DNA from: an uncultured Bacteroidales bacterium
GTDB taxonomy: Bacteria > Bacteroidota > Bacteroidia > Bacteroidales > Muribaculaceae
Reading direction: 5' to 3'
DNA length: 22,429 nt
Assembly (NCBI GenBank): GCA_900549375.1
Contig: URNY01000025.1
Coordinates: forward strand, 1-22,429
Part shown: in pieces, positions 1 through 8,789 of the stretch
Layout: every line of letters begins with the position of its first letter
Position numbering within the stretch: position 1 is the first letter of the stretch
Notes under the pieces: generated by a model
Seen by the model: only the letters and a program-made list of their open reading frames with translations
The model's database searches: none
Told to the model about the DNA's origin: nothing
Program-made: the position numbers and the translations under genes

Positions 1-59
1 GCGCGCGGTGCTCCGGCGAGCACCGCAGCGGCTATCAGGAAGAATATTGATTTTTTCAT
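1..59 (-). CDS. N-terminal fragment of a secreted protein (partial)
   Basis: An ATG at 59-57 on the minus strand opens a frame running off the window edge. The 19 visible residues begin MKKSIFFLIAAAVLAGAP, a typical type I signal peptide: two lysines followed by a hydrophobic core. The function cannot be told. It follows the two large surface protein genes in the same direction, about 98 bp after the stop of the 1122-aa gene, so it may be a third exported member of the cluster. No TAnnTTTG box lies between them, but a strong hairpin does. Confidence 0.6.
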   Translation of the reverse strand, partial: MKKSIFFLIAAAVLAGAPR

Positions 60-91
60 TGCTGAAAGATGATTTGATGATTTGAAAGAAT

Positions 92-127
92 GGGGATAGC
101 CAAGACAGAGTCTTACCGGCTATCCCC
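92..127 (-). terminator. Strong hairpin, likely terminator after the 1122-aa gene
   Basis: GGGGATAGCC (92-101) pairs perfectly with GGCTATCCCC (118-127). Inside it, AAGAC (102-106) pairs with GTCTT (110-114), leaving a 3-nt loop and a 3-nt bulge. It starts about 30 nt after the minus-strand stop at 158. The downstream tract on that strand is only moderately T-rich (ATTCTTTC), so it may be a partial terminator or an mRNA 3'-end stabiliser. Confidence 0.55.
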
Positions 128-157
128 GTTCAGTCAATCAGGATTCAGTATTCAGGA

Positions 158-3100
158 TTATAACATCACACGGATAGCCTTTCCGGCGCCCTTAACCACG
201 TAGATGCCTTTGCCGAGGCCGCGGAGGGCTTCCGAAGCCTTGCCGGTGGCGACGCGCACGCCGTCGATGCTGTAAACCTCGACCTCGGTGTCGCCATCGA
301 TCGTCAGATCCTCAACTGCGGAGGAGTTGGTGGTGTCGATGTTGGTGAACTTGAAGTCGTCGAAGTATGCCAGACGTGTGATGGCGTAGGTGGTGTGCTG
401 CAGTGCGATATGCACGGGTTTGTCGACATAAGCGTCGAGAGGCACCACATAGTGGTTATACTCGTTGCCGTCGCAGAGAGGCATCTCGGTTCTTGCCATG
501 ACGGGCTTGAACTCCTTGGTGTCGGTGTTGCCGTCCTCGCTTACGAGCACAGTCACATAGTGGAGCGGGTCGGGCATCACGGTTCCGTTGCTGTCGGAGT
601 TGCGTCCGTAGAACTCGAAGGTGGCTCCGGCCTTGGGAGTTACTTTCTGATAGATTATCCAGTTGTTGGCGGTAGTGCTCATCGGGCAGGCTCCCACAAG
701 GGCCCAGAGGCCGCTTACGGGCGACATCATGCCGTACATACCGGTCTCATAGCTGTCGTTCTCGGCGGAGAAGGCGCATTTCTGACCGCCTGCCGAATAG
801 TTCACCCAGCTTGTGGTGAAATTGAAGTTCGGGCTGTTGTCGACATCGATCATCGTGAAGTCGTCTTTCCAGTCATAGTCGAGTTCATTGGGCTCGAAGG
901 AATAATAGCGCACGTTCTCGGGGAGAGCCACGCCCTCGACATCGATTTCGATCTTTGCGTCGCCGGTGAGTGTCACGGTCAGTTTATCCTTCACAGCCTT
1001 GTCGCTCTTGAGGGCGTCGAAGCGGATGCCGAATTTCTTGGCTCCGTCGGCCGGAATCTTGTCGCCCTCTGCCAGAGTGGTGGTGAAGTTGGTGGTTGCG
1101 AACTCAACTTTCTCCACGGTCAGTTCCTTTGTTCCCTGGTTGAAGAGGGTGAAGATGTCGCCGCTGGTGGCAGCCTTGTCGCAGTTCACCTGACCGGCAT
1201 TCCATGATGAGCGGTTCACGCCTGCGGTATAGTCCTTGTTCTCATCGATTTTCAGGCAGGCGATAGCATTGCCGTCGTTGTTGTCCAGCGCCTCATAGAA
1301 CCAGCGGAACTGTACGGTCTTGCCCTGATATGCGGCGAGATCCACTTTCTCGGTAACCCAATAGCTCTTTCCGTCTTTGGGACGCGGTTCGGAGATATAT
1401 GTGAGCGTTTTCCAGCCCGATCCGTCGTTGACCTGGAAGGAGAGTTTGTCCTTGCCGTTATCGGGATCGGCGTTGTTCTTCTTTGTCAGTCCCGTGGGAT
1501 CCACATTGAGGTCGCTCGGATGGCGGTTGCCCCAGAGGAAAGTCACGGCCATCACCTTGTCGGAGGGAAGAACCACTTCGGGAGAAACCAGCTCGCTTGT
1601 CTCGCCGGGGTTGAGCCAGAATGACGACATTGCGGGATATTCCTTGCCGTCGTTCTTGTAGGGATATATTTTGTTGGGGCTCCAGCCGCGGTTGGGATAG
1701 GAGCTTGTGGAGGAAGTAGCCCAGCCGTTGGGAACGCCGGTCTTGGTGTTCACTTTGTCGAAGTTCTCCGTGAAGGGATAGGTATTCACCGAAGCGTTCT
1801 TCTGGGTAGTGAATTTATAGACGGGCACGTCGGTGGCGTTGCCTTTAGCGTTATAGGCGGCCACTTTCCAGCGGTAAACTGTCTCGTCCTTGAGGACGGT
1901 GGGGATGGTATAGCTTACGGCTTTTCCGAGGTCAAGACCGTTGATGAAGTCGTTTGCCTCGGTGTTAGTGCCGACATAGAGCTTATATCCGTCGGCGAAC
2001 TGGGCGGGTTCCCATCTGAGGGTCACTTCTTTCGGGAAGATGTCGGTGGCATTGTTCTCCGGAGCTACAACGCGTGCGCGGCCCGGCACGCCGTCGGCGC
2101 CGAATACATTGGGAAGCAGCACGCGGTCGAGCAGGAAGTGGGAATGTTCGAATGCGCCGTAGTCGTCGGATTCAACCTCGGGATAATACCAGCGGATGTA
2201 GCTTTCGTCGCTTCCGGTGGTTCCGAGGGGCACGGTCACGGTAGTGATCTCGTTGAGGGGCTGGCCGGTTGTATCCCATTTCTTGGTCCAGTTGGTTCCG
2301 CCGTCGTAGGATACCTGAAGCTCGATCTCATATTCGGGAGCCGATTCGCCGTTGTAGACATTGAGGAATGTGAAGGAAACCTCGCCGCCGTCGGTCAGGT
2401 CGAGGCGGGGCGACTGCAGATAGCTCTTGCCGTAGCCTCCGTCGCAGCTCACGCTGTAATCACCTTCGATGGAGGCGTCAATGCGTCCCCAGTTGGTCGA
2501 TTTCCAGCCTGCCGGCGGGTAATATTCCTCGAAGCCCTCGAATGTGGCGCCCTCGGGAAGAGCCTGCTTGGAGGCCGTGAAGTTATAGGTGAGGTCGCCG
2601 CCGTTGGTATGGAACACCACTTTGCCCGATGCCGGGGAGGCGATGGAAGCCTTGTATGCGATATTGAATTCCACGGCCTGATTGCGGAGAAGGTTCACCT
2701 TCTTCGGATCCATCGAGAGCTGCATGTTTTCAGGCATTTCGACCGATGTGATCTTCAGTCCGTCGAGACCGGTGTTCTTGATTGTGAGCACGTCGCTCCA
2801 TTTCTTCTCGCCGATGTAGAGGTTGCCGTAGCTGTAGGTCTCTTTCGAGAGGGTGCCTACGGGGCCTGTGGCGGGTGTGTGTTTGGTTACGGTGATGTCA
2901 TCGAGATGCACGACGTTACCGGTCTTCTGCATCATCTTGAAGACGAAAGCGAGTTTCACCTTCTTCCCTTTGAATTCCGAGAGGTCCACTTTTGCAGTGC
3001 GCACATTCCAGTCCTCGATGGGGAAGGGGGTGATGTCAGCTTCGCGCAATACGCGCTCATCCTGAATGGTGAAGACGGTAGTTGCCTTCGAGGGGTCTTC

Positions 3101-3526
3101 GTCCCCCTCCACCACGCGCACCTGCAGGTCATACTGCGAGTTTGCCTGGCAGTTCATCGGGCTGACGATGAAGGAGAATTTCAGAAGATAGTCGTCGTCG
3201 AGGTTGAGTTCCGGCGATAGAAGGATTTCCTCGCGGGGTCCTACGCCGTCGGACGTGGCGAGGAAGGGAGCGTCGACAGTGGCGCAGTGAGCGCCGGAAA
3301 TAAGGATATTCTTCTCGTTCGACGGGTCGCGGTATTCGTTGAACCAGTTGAACTTGAAGTTTTCTCCTTTGTAGGATTTCACTACTGTCCATCCCGAGCC
3401 GCGGGTAAGCGGGTCTGCCGTGTCCTGGGTCGGGGTAATCTCAAAGTCCTCTGAAAGGATTGTCTGCGCCTGCATGCCTGTTGCGACGGCTGCCGTGAGC
3501 GCTAAAGAAAGTAACAATTTCTTCAT
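158..3526 (-). CDS. Large secreted multidomain surface protein with choice-of-anchor-J-like repeats, FN3 and T9SS-like C-terminus
   Basis: The 1122-aa product begins with a clear signal peptide (MKKLLLSLALTAAVATGMQAQ). What follows is an alternation of modules (rough residues): choice-of-anchor J/MAM-like beta-sandwich 22-215; ASH-like module 225-325 with the typical 'IKNTG' motif; a second anchor-J-like domain 330-480 ('GFEEYYPPAGWKS'); a fibronectin type III-like module 490-575; a third anchor-J-like domain 585-775 ('FDKVNTKTGVPNGW'); a second ASH-like module 785-875; and a fourth anchor-J-like domain 880-1080. The last ~40 residues (VEVYSIDGVRV... GKGIYVVKGAGKAIRVML) match the pattern of a T9SS type A sorting/CTD domain. 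No catalytic domain is visible, so adhesion or glycan/protein binding is inferred. It lies 126 bp after the 1587-aa relative, and the two may be co-transcribed. Confidence 0.85.
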   Translation of the reverse strand: MKKLLLSLALTAAVATGMQAQTILSEDFEITPTQDTADPLTRGSGWTVVKSYKGENFKFNWFNEYRDPSNEKNILISGAHCATVDAPFLATSDGVGPREEILLSPELNLDDDYLLKFSFIVSPMNCQANSQYDLQVRVVEGDEDPSKATTVFTIQDERVLREADITPFPIEDWNVRTAKVDLSEFKGKKVKLAFVFKMMQKTGNVVHLDDITVTKHTPATGPVGTLSKETYSYGNLYIGEKKWSDVLTIKNTGLDGLKITSVEMPENMQLSMDPKKVNLLRNQAVEFNIAYKASIASPASGKVVFHTNGGDLTYNFTASKQALPEGATFEGFEEYYPPAGWKSTNWGRIDASIEGDYSVSCDGGYGKSYLQSPRLDLTDGGEVSFTFLNVYNGESAPEYEIELQVSYDGGTNWTKKWDTTGQPLNEITTVTVPLGTTGSDESYIRWYYPEVESDDYGAFEHSHFLLDRVLLPNVFGADGVPGRARVVAPENNATDIFPKEVTLRWEPAQFADGYKLYVGTNTEANDFINGLDLGKAVSYTIPTVLKDETVYRWKVAAYNAKGNATDVPVYKFTTQKNASVNTYPFTENFDKVNTKTGVPNGWATSSTSSYPNRGWSPNKIYPYKNDGKEYPAMSSFWLNPGETSELVSPEVVLPSDKVMAVTFLWGNRHPSDLNVDPTGLTKKNNADPDNGKDKLSFQVNDGSGWKTLTYISEPRPKDGKSYWVTEKVDLAAYQGKTVQFRWFYEALDNNDGNAIACLKIDENKDYTAGVNRSSWNAGQVNCDKAATSGDIFTLFNQGTKELTVEKVEFATTNFTTTLAEGDKIPADGAKKFGIRFDALKSDKAVKDKLTVTLTGDAKIEIDVEGVALPENVRYYSFEPNELDYDWKDDFTMIDVDNSPNFNFTTSWVNYSAGGQKCAFSAENDSYETGMYGMMSPVSGLWALVGACPMSTTANNWIIYQKVTPKAGATFEFYGRNSDSNGTVMPDPLHYVTVLVSEDGNTDTKEFKPVMARTEMPLCDGNEYNHYVVPLDAYVDKPVHIALQHTTYAITRLAYFDDFKFTNIDTTNSSAVEDLTIDGDTEVEVYSIDGVRVATGKASEALRGLGKGIYVVKGAGKAIRVML

Positions 3527-3555
3527 TTGAGGTTTGATAAGTTGGTTAGTAAATT

Positions 3556-3639
3556 GGGGCGGTCGGCCTGATTGCCGGCCGCCCCGTGGATGATTTGTTC
3601 TCTATGGCCCGGGAATCATTGCTTGGGATTCCTGAGGCC
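3556..3639 (-). terminator. Two hairpins between the two large surface protein genes
   Basis: The first hairpin pairs 3556-3567 with 3574-3585: 12 pairs around a 6-nt loop, with one T/G wobble on the plus strand that becomes A/C on the transcribed minus strand. A second, weaker one pairs GGAATC (3612-3617) with GATTCC (3627-3632), plus outer GGCC arms (3606-3609 and 3636-3639). No U-run follows on the minus strand and no TAnnTTTG box is seen here. A partial terminator or processing structure that tunes the downstream 1122-aa gene fits best. Confidence 0.4.
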
Positions 3640-3652
3640 TTATGTATCCTGT

Positions 3653-6600
3653 TTATCTGCGGATACGGGTTTTCTTGCCGTTAACGATATAGATTCCGGG
3701 AGTCGGATTCTTGACGCGCAGACCGTTGAGGTCGTAGATCACGTCGTCTTCTCCGATCGTTCCGTCGAGGATCTCGTCGACGCCTGTAGGAACGCTTGCG
3801 TCTGTCACGAATCTGATGGCGTCTACAGCCGGGTCAACCTGCATATAGGCCGTGAACGGACGGACATCCTTTGCAAGGCGTGCGGAGAAGAGTTCGGGCT
3901 GCGGAGCCTCATATTCCTGCCAGTTGGCGTCGGTCACGTGGTGCGAACCTGCCGCGAGGGTAGTGGCGGAGAAGGTGCCGGTGAATGTGGCGCTGCCTTT
4001 CTGAACCGGGTTGACAGTGCTGAGGACATCCTTTGTGTCGAACACCACTTTCTTCGATATCTGGCTGCTCTTCACGAGGAAGGGAGTTCCTGCCGGGATC
4101 GTAGTCTTCTCGGTCGGCTTGAAGGAGACTGTTGTCTCGTCGCCTGCCACCATACCTGCGAATTCGTAAATCTCGACGTCGCTTCCGAAGATGCTCTGAA
4201 TCTCAGAGGTGGAGAGTTCTACGGGGAATACAACGCCGTTGAAGCCTGCCTGACGCCGGAGGTCTACAACCACTTTCGCGGCTGTGACATCGCTGACAGC
4301 AGCATCTTCATCGAGAACCACGATGTTGCCGAGAGAAAGGTTGATGGTATTTGTAGCGCCGGCCTCGGTGCTGATCGTCACGTCGGTCACGACATCCATC
4401 AGACCGTTTTTCTCGGCCTCAACGGAATAAGTGCGGCCGGTCTGGACAACCTTGATGCTGTAGTTACCCGAAGCGTCGGTAGTTCCGGAGTAGCGTACAT
4501 TGTCGCCATCCTCGCTGATGAATGTCACGGTAGCGCCCTCGACATTCTGGTTGTTGGAACCGTCTTTGACATTACCGGTGACGACGACAGGCTCAAGAGC
4601 GTAGCTGATATGGAGGACGGGAAGGGCTCCGGTGCTCCAGGCCTTATCAATGACAGGAGTTGTCACGGTAGGATCATCAACTTTAGGATCATCTTTGTAT
4701 CTTGTATAGCAATTTTCTACAGTTGAACTCATTTCAAAGTAGCCTGAACGAGGACAAATATAATCAGTTCCATATCCATATGAAAGGACAACAAGCTTTA
4801 ACGATTTGCCAGCCTCGTATACAACAGGATCGTCGAATCTTATTTCAATCTGATTTACAAGTTCCGAAGTAGACCCTTGTGTGACCCAGACATGTTCTTT
4901 TTCATTAAGAGCAAGAGCCACATTGAGTCCGGAGAGATCTATTGCACCTGAAGGTTGCGTAAGAGTTGTTTCATCGATAAATTCGTAATAAACCCTGAGG
5001 TTCGAATTTTTGGATGAATTGGATGTGTTGTAACCCTTGAAGCTGATGCTGGTGATCTTGGTGCCTGCCGCCAGTCCGAGTTGCTCGGGGGTATAGAGCA
5101 TCACAGTTTCTGTGTGTTTGTAGTTGTCCCTTACAGGAACGGAGTTGCCAGTTGTTTGAGGGGTTCCGACTACCGCCTCTCCCTGGGGAACTTCTTCGGC
5201 GATAGTCACGCTTACAGGAGTTGTATTCTTGGAATAGTTGTCGGTTCTGAATTCGTAGTAAACATCGAATGTTCCGGCAACCGGCCAACGCAACTCTATC
5301 GGGAGTTCGGTGGCTGTTGCATCAGTTTTATTGACATTCGGTATCTCTTTGGGAGCGGCAACGGTAAAGCTGTCATCTCCTACATGAACCACGATCTCAT
5401 AGTCCGTCTCGGGAGCTACACCGAAGTTGCGGAGCTGCAGGCTGCCTGCTGCGGCAACATTCTGCATCATGCTCGTGGGCACAGCGGAGCTTACAATCTG
5501 GATGTCATGATAGCCTTCGGGAACGGAGAGTCCGTATACATCGTTTACCATGGCATACGCATCGAGCTGGAATCCGAAATACCAGGTGCCGGCGTCAAGA
5601 GCGCTTGTCGAGTACTCGGTCATGATCTCGTTCAGTTCTCCGGTTGTACATACCTCCGTACGCTTAGCCTCGTCTTTGAGGTCTTCGCGTGTAGCGGCGG
5701 CATAAACTTTGAGCGAAGGTGTACGCGAAGAACCATTTTTGGCTGCCGCAAAAGTCAAAACATCGCCTGCCTTTGCTTCAAGCGCGGGGGTGAAGAACCA
5801 ATTGTTGGTGCTGCTATATGTGGTTGCAACTACATCGGGTTTGCTGTACGAGGTGTTATAGAGTTGCACGCTGCTCTCATAGACAACACCTGCGGGCCAT
5901 GCGCCGGCTGAGGAATGGCTCTCGTCATCGAAAGAGGCGAACCACTTGCTCTGGTCGAGCATCGTTCCGCTGATCGGGAGGGAGAAGGCCTCGTCGGTAC
6001 CTTCGGCGTTTGTATATACTATCTCAATATTGCCGGAGAAAGAACCCGTGTTGTCAGGAGCGAATGTGATCTCGAGGGGAAGTCTCTCTTTGGACTGCAC
6101 CGTAGCTTCTGAGGTAATATTCACGGAGAATCCGGCTGGAACCGAGATTGTTTTCACTTTAAGAGGAGCGTTACCCCAGTTGTAGATAATATATTCCTTG
6201 TTGACCGTATTGGCATTCACCTTGCCGAAAGCGATGGCGTTACTCTCGTTGTTTGGTTCGTTTACAGTGGATGCCGATGCCTTTATGAATTTGAAAACGG
6301 GCTGAACAAGAACTTTGAACTCATGCTCAGTGGTCTTGAGCGTTGTCCCGTCGGTGAAGGAGTATTCTAAGTAGACCTTGACATCGGTAGTGGCCTCATA
6401 GGCGGAGGTGTGTTTCACTTTGATGGTCTTGTAGGTCTTGGCGCTTGCGGGCATGTTAGTCGGTGTGATGGCTGTCGTGGCTTTATCACCGTTTGCTTCC
6501 ATGCAGAAGTTGAGAGTATACCCGTCTGCAGTTTCGCCGAGGACAGGGAGGATCTCGAATGTGTATTCAACCTCGCCGTTGTAGACGTTGCCGTCGGAAT

Positions 6601-8416
6601 CCGTTTTTTTGTACTCGGTAGAGAATTTATTCTCAATGATATCATGTTCGACATCAACTTTCTTGAAACCGGCAATGTTGTCGAGTCTGGCGCCATGAAC
6701 TGCGAAACCTACATAGCGGTCGCCGGCTGTCGTGGCAGTGACGGTTTTGGTCGCGAAGTTGTTGTCGGAGGATTCGAGGGTGATAGTCTCCACCGGTTCT
6801 CCCCAGTTTACCCGGTCTTCCGAGAAATAGACTTTCACGAAGTGATCGTAACCATCGCTGTCGTATGCCACATCGAAACTCATCGTCTCGTTGGCTTCAG
6901 CTGTGAGCTTCGGAGTGATGAACATGTTGTTGGCCGTCTGATAGTCCGAATTTTTATACGATTTTATATAGTTGTTATAGTTATCCTTGCCATAAATATA
7001 ACCACTATTGATGCCGGCTTGGGCAATCGAACCTTCGGGGTAGACGATAGTGCTCGAAGTGTTGTTGAAGTCTGCCCTCCATGTGTTTGCGTCAAGCACG
7101 TTGGCTGAGAAGGGGAGTGTATATGTCTGCTCATCTGCGCCATCTTTTATTTTATAGGTGATTGTAAGAGTGGCGTTATGTGTGCCGACGGTTGCCGGTG
7201 CCTTTATCGCGAAAAGTTTCTTTTCTTTCGATGCGACAGTGAAAGCCGTTTCTGTGAGATCGGTTGTAAAACCGTTGCCGAGGGTTACGTTGGTAATGAT
7301 GAGGGGAGCGATACCGTCGTTGTAAATCTCATAATTGCGCGATGCTTCTCCTGAGACTAAGCCGAAGGCTTGATCAGCCGAAAGAGAAGAAGTACCATAA
7401 GCGGAGCCTTCACGGAAAGTAAATTTGGCTTCATAAGTATAGTAAGGAGCTGTACCGAGTTTTTTGATGACTTTCCCGGTAAGATTCTCCTTAAGATAGA
7501 TGCTGGGACGATCGGAAGAATTTGCCCAAAAACTTGATACGGGGAATTCCGGATCAAGAATGATCTCGTCGGATGTGGCGCCTTTGGCGAGAGCCTGGGT
7601 TATTGTTACAGGATTGCCGAGAGGCGTTCCGTCCTCTTTGGAAAGGACTAAGCTGAAATTCTCTGCGTCGGCAGCAATGTCGACGTCGCCTGTATTTTTA
7701 ACTTTGATTTTGAAGCCGCGGACGCCGCTGCTGTTCTTGTAATATGCATTCCCGTTCTCATCCTCATAGAAATAGTAAGGATCGTAAGAAGGATTTACGG
7801 AAACAAAGCTAAGTTCCTTGATATATTCTACTTCGGCGGATGTTGCTTTGAAGTCATCGATATAGACGTCATCGGCGCGAATACCGAGCTTTGTTGCTGC
7901 ATCGAGCGTAAATGTCACTTCTTCATAGTCGGAAGTTCCGGGGTTTTGTGTCTTTACCGGATTGTCGAGGTTCACTACGCCGGCATCGCTTACCGTAAAG
8001 AATTTTATGTTGCTTTTTGCAGTGTTTCCTTTAACCATCAGGGAGATGGTACCGGATACTTTGGGAGTGATCAGCAAGTCGTTGACAGGTCCGGAACTCA
8101 TGTCATAATCGGAACCAGTAAGCGTCTGTGAACCAATTTTCAGGCAGGCGGAATTATCAACACCATTGTTTGTGTATTGATAATATTTTACCCAGACGGT
8201 TTCCGAACTTCCCCAGCCTCCGTAAGACATATCTTCGGATTCAAAGGATTCGGCTTTGTGGCCCCAGCCCGCGCTTACGCGGAAATTATGGTCGGAGGTG
8301 TTGATTGTTTCGCTGAAGTCGACGTGGTAGGGCGCGACGTTGCCAGCTAAAATTGGGGGAGGTGATAACAAGCTCATTATCAACCCCGTGAGCAATAGGG
8401 GTAACTTCTTCTTCAT
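3653..8416 (-). CDS. Giant secreted multidomain surface protein with anchor-J/ASH repeats, carboxypeptidase-regulatory-like domain and T9SS-like C-terminus
   Basis: The 1587-aa product has a signal peptide (MKKKLPLLLTGLIMSLLSP..ILAG). Rough architecture: anchor-J-like domain 25-195; CARDB-like module 200-320; ASH-like module 340-440 ('YEIYNDGIAPLIITNV'); second anchor-J-like 445-590; CARDB-like 595-705; second ASH-like 715-815 ('YIIYNWGNAPLKVKTI'); third anchor-J-like 820-970; CARDB-like 985-1090; an unrecognised beta-rich region 1100-1280; a carboxypeptidase-D regulatory-like fold about 1285-1355 ('VTGNVKDGSNNQNVEGATV', 'TTDASGNYSI'); a further region to 1540; and a CTD ('VIYDLNGLRVKNPTPGIYIV'). 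A triplet of modules is thus repeated about three times, suggesting internal duplication. No enzyme signature is visible. The segment 4680-5060 and the 5' third are visibly more A/T-rich than the rest, hinting at a mosaic gene. The gene directly upstream is an S24 repressor. Confidence 0.85.
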   Translation of the reverse strand: MKKKLPLLLTGLIMSLLSPPPILAGNVAPYHVDFSETINTSDHNFRVSAGWGHKAESFESEDMSYGGWGSSETVWVKYYQYTNNGVDNSACLKIGSQTLTGSDYDMSSGPVNDLLITPKVSGTISLMVKGNTAKSNIKFFTVSDAGVVNLDNPVKTQNPGTSDYEEVTFTLDAATKLGIRADDVYIDDFKATSAEVEYIKELSFVSVNPSYDPYYFYEDENGNAYYKNSSGVRGFKIKVKNTGDVDIAADAENFSLVLSKEDGTPLGNPVTITQALAKGATSDEIILDPEFPVSSFWANSSDRPSIYLKENLTGKVIKKLGTAPYYTYEAKFTFREGSAYGTSSLSADQAFGLVSGEASRNYEIYNDGIAPLIITNVTLGNGFTTDLTETAFTVASKEKKLFAIKAPATVGTHNATLTITYKIKDGADEQTYTLPFSANVLDANTWRADFNNTSSTIVYPEGSIAQAGINSGYIYGKDNYNNYIKSYKNSDYQTANNMFITPKLTAEANETMSFDVAYDSDGYDHFVKVYFSEDRVNWGEPVETITLESSDNNFATKTVTATTAGDRYVGFAVHGARLDNIAGFKKVDVEHDIIENKFSTEYKKTDSDGNVYNGEVEYTFEILPVLGETADGYTLNFCMEANGDKATTAITPTNMPASAKTYKTIKVKHTSAYEATTDVKVYLEYSFTDGTTLKTTEHEFKVLVQPVFKFIKASASTVNEPNNESNAIAFGKVNANTVNKEYIIYNWGNAPLKVKTISVPAGFSVNITSEATVQSKERLPLEITFAPDNTGSFSGNIEIVYTNAEGTDEAFSLPISGTMLDQSKWFASFDDESHSSAGAWPAGVVYESSVQLYNTSYSKPDVVATTYSSTNNWFFTPALEAKAGDVLTFAAAKNGSSRTPSLKVYAAATREDLKDEAKRTEVCTTGELNEIMTEYSTSALDAGTWYFGFQLDAYAMVNDVYGLSVPEGYHDIQIVSSAVPTSMMQNVAAAGSLQLRNFGVAPETDYEIVVHVGDDSFTVAAPKEIPNVNKTDATATELPIELRWPVAGTFDVYYEFRTDNYSKNTTPVSVTIAEEVPQGEAVVGTPQTTGNSVPVRDNYKHTETVMLYTPEQLGLAAGTKITSISFKGYNTSNSSKNSNLRVYYEFIDETTLTQPSGAIDLSGLNVALALNEKEHVWVTQGSTSELVNQIEIRFDDPVVYEAGKSLKLVVLSYGYGTDYICPRSGYFEMSSTVENCYTRYKDDPKVDDPTVTTPVIDKAWSTGALPVLHISYALEPVVVTGNVKDGSNNQNVEGATVTFISEDGDNVRYSGTTDASGNYSIKVVQTGRTYSVEAEKNGLMDVVTDVTISTEAGATNTINLSLGNIVVLDEDAAVSDVTAAKVVVDLRRQAGFNGVVFPVELSTSEIQSIFGSDVEIYEFAGMVAGDETTVSFKPTEKTTIPAGTPFLVKSSQISKKVVFDTKDVLSTVNPVQKGSATFTGTFSATTLAAGSHHVTDANWQEYEAPQPELFSARLAKDVRPFTAYMQVDPAVDAIRFVTDASVPTGVDEILDGTIGEDDVIYDLNGLRVKNPTPGIYIVNGKKTRIRR

Positions 8417-8473
8417 AAGCGTGTCAGTTAAAAGTTATTATTATGTGTAGTGTTGTATAATTTGATTCAGTTC

Positions 8474-8542
8474 ATTGCATGTAGGAATAATACATGCAAA
8501 AATATGATGATGCAATATGAAGATGACTTCTACCAATGCAAT
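8474..8542 (-). promoter_or_regulatory. Candidate -7 box overlapped by a 9-bp inverted repeat and ATGCAA motifs, upstream of the 1587-aa gene
   Basis: On the minus strand TATTTTTG (8504-8497) fits the Bacteroidota -7 consensus TAnnTTTG. No TTTG is seen about 20 bp upstream, so this promoter is only half supported. A perfect 9-bp inverted repeat (8475-8483 and 8491-8499, 7-bp spacer) overlaps the box and the expected start. The half-site TTGCAT/ATGCAA occurs at 8475-8480, 8494-8499, 8510-8515 and 8536-8541. This looks like an operator region, or the inverted repeat could be a 5' mRNA hairpin. Confidence 0.45.
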
Positions 8543-8592
8543 AATGGCTTAGTCAATGGAGCAAAGTGGAATAATTAGCGAATAAATAAAAT

Positions 8593-8604
8593 ACGAATAT
8601 TCGT
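8593..8604. other. Palindrome ACGAATATTCGT in the long A/T-rich spacer 8417-8789
   Basis: This is a perfect 12-bp palindrome in the 373-bp spacer between the repressor and the 1587-aa gene. A second perfect palindrome, TGTTGCAACA, lies at 8672-8681. Both sit upstream of candidate start points and could be protein-binding sites. Apart from these, the -7 candidates, the ATGCAA cluster and the repressor's terminator hairpin, nothing gene-like is visible in this spacer. Confidence 0.3.
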
Positions 8605-8649
8605 TAAATAATATCGGTAAATCCGGTTCTCGACAGGGTGTCCGATGCG

Positions 8650-8683
8650 CAAAGTTAAACAAAATACTCGATGTTGCAACAAA
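8650..8683 (-). promoter_or_regulatory. Second candidate promoter for the 1587-aa gene
   Basis: The minus strand reads TTTG (8683-8680), 22 bp, then TAACTTTG (8657-8650). The -7 box is a perfect consensus match, but the spacing is slightly longer than the usual 19-21 bp. Use of this promoter would give a 5' leader of roughly 225 nt passing through all four ATGCAA sites, so a bound repressor could act as a roadblock. Confidence 0.45.
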
Positions 8684-8762
8684 ATGATATAAAAATATCG
8701 AATTTTTCTGTCAAGATGTTAAAAAATAAGTGTATTTCCTACAATTATTATTTATATACCGC

Positions 8763-8778
8763 GCACGTAGGGACGTGC
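8763..8778 (-). terminator. Short hairpin after the S24 repressor gene
   Basis: GCACGT (8763-8768) and ACGTGC (8773-8778) form a 6-bp stem with a 4-nt loop, about 11 nt after the repressor stop at 8790. The following minus-strand sequence is A/T-rich but not a clean U-run. It may insulate the repressor from the surface protein gene. Confidence 0.4.
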
Positions 8779-8789
8779 CAAACGTTTAT

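Noticed and set aside
2138..4726. Long plus-strand open frames opposite the large surface protein genes (for example 2138-3220 and 3572-4726)
   Set aside because: They are antisense shadows of GC-rich coding sequence. Their translations are Val/Gly/His/Glu-rich with no domain or signal, while the minus-strand frames have signal peptides and recognisable modules.
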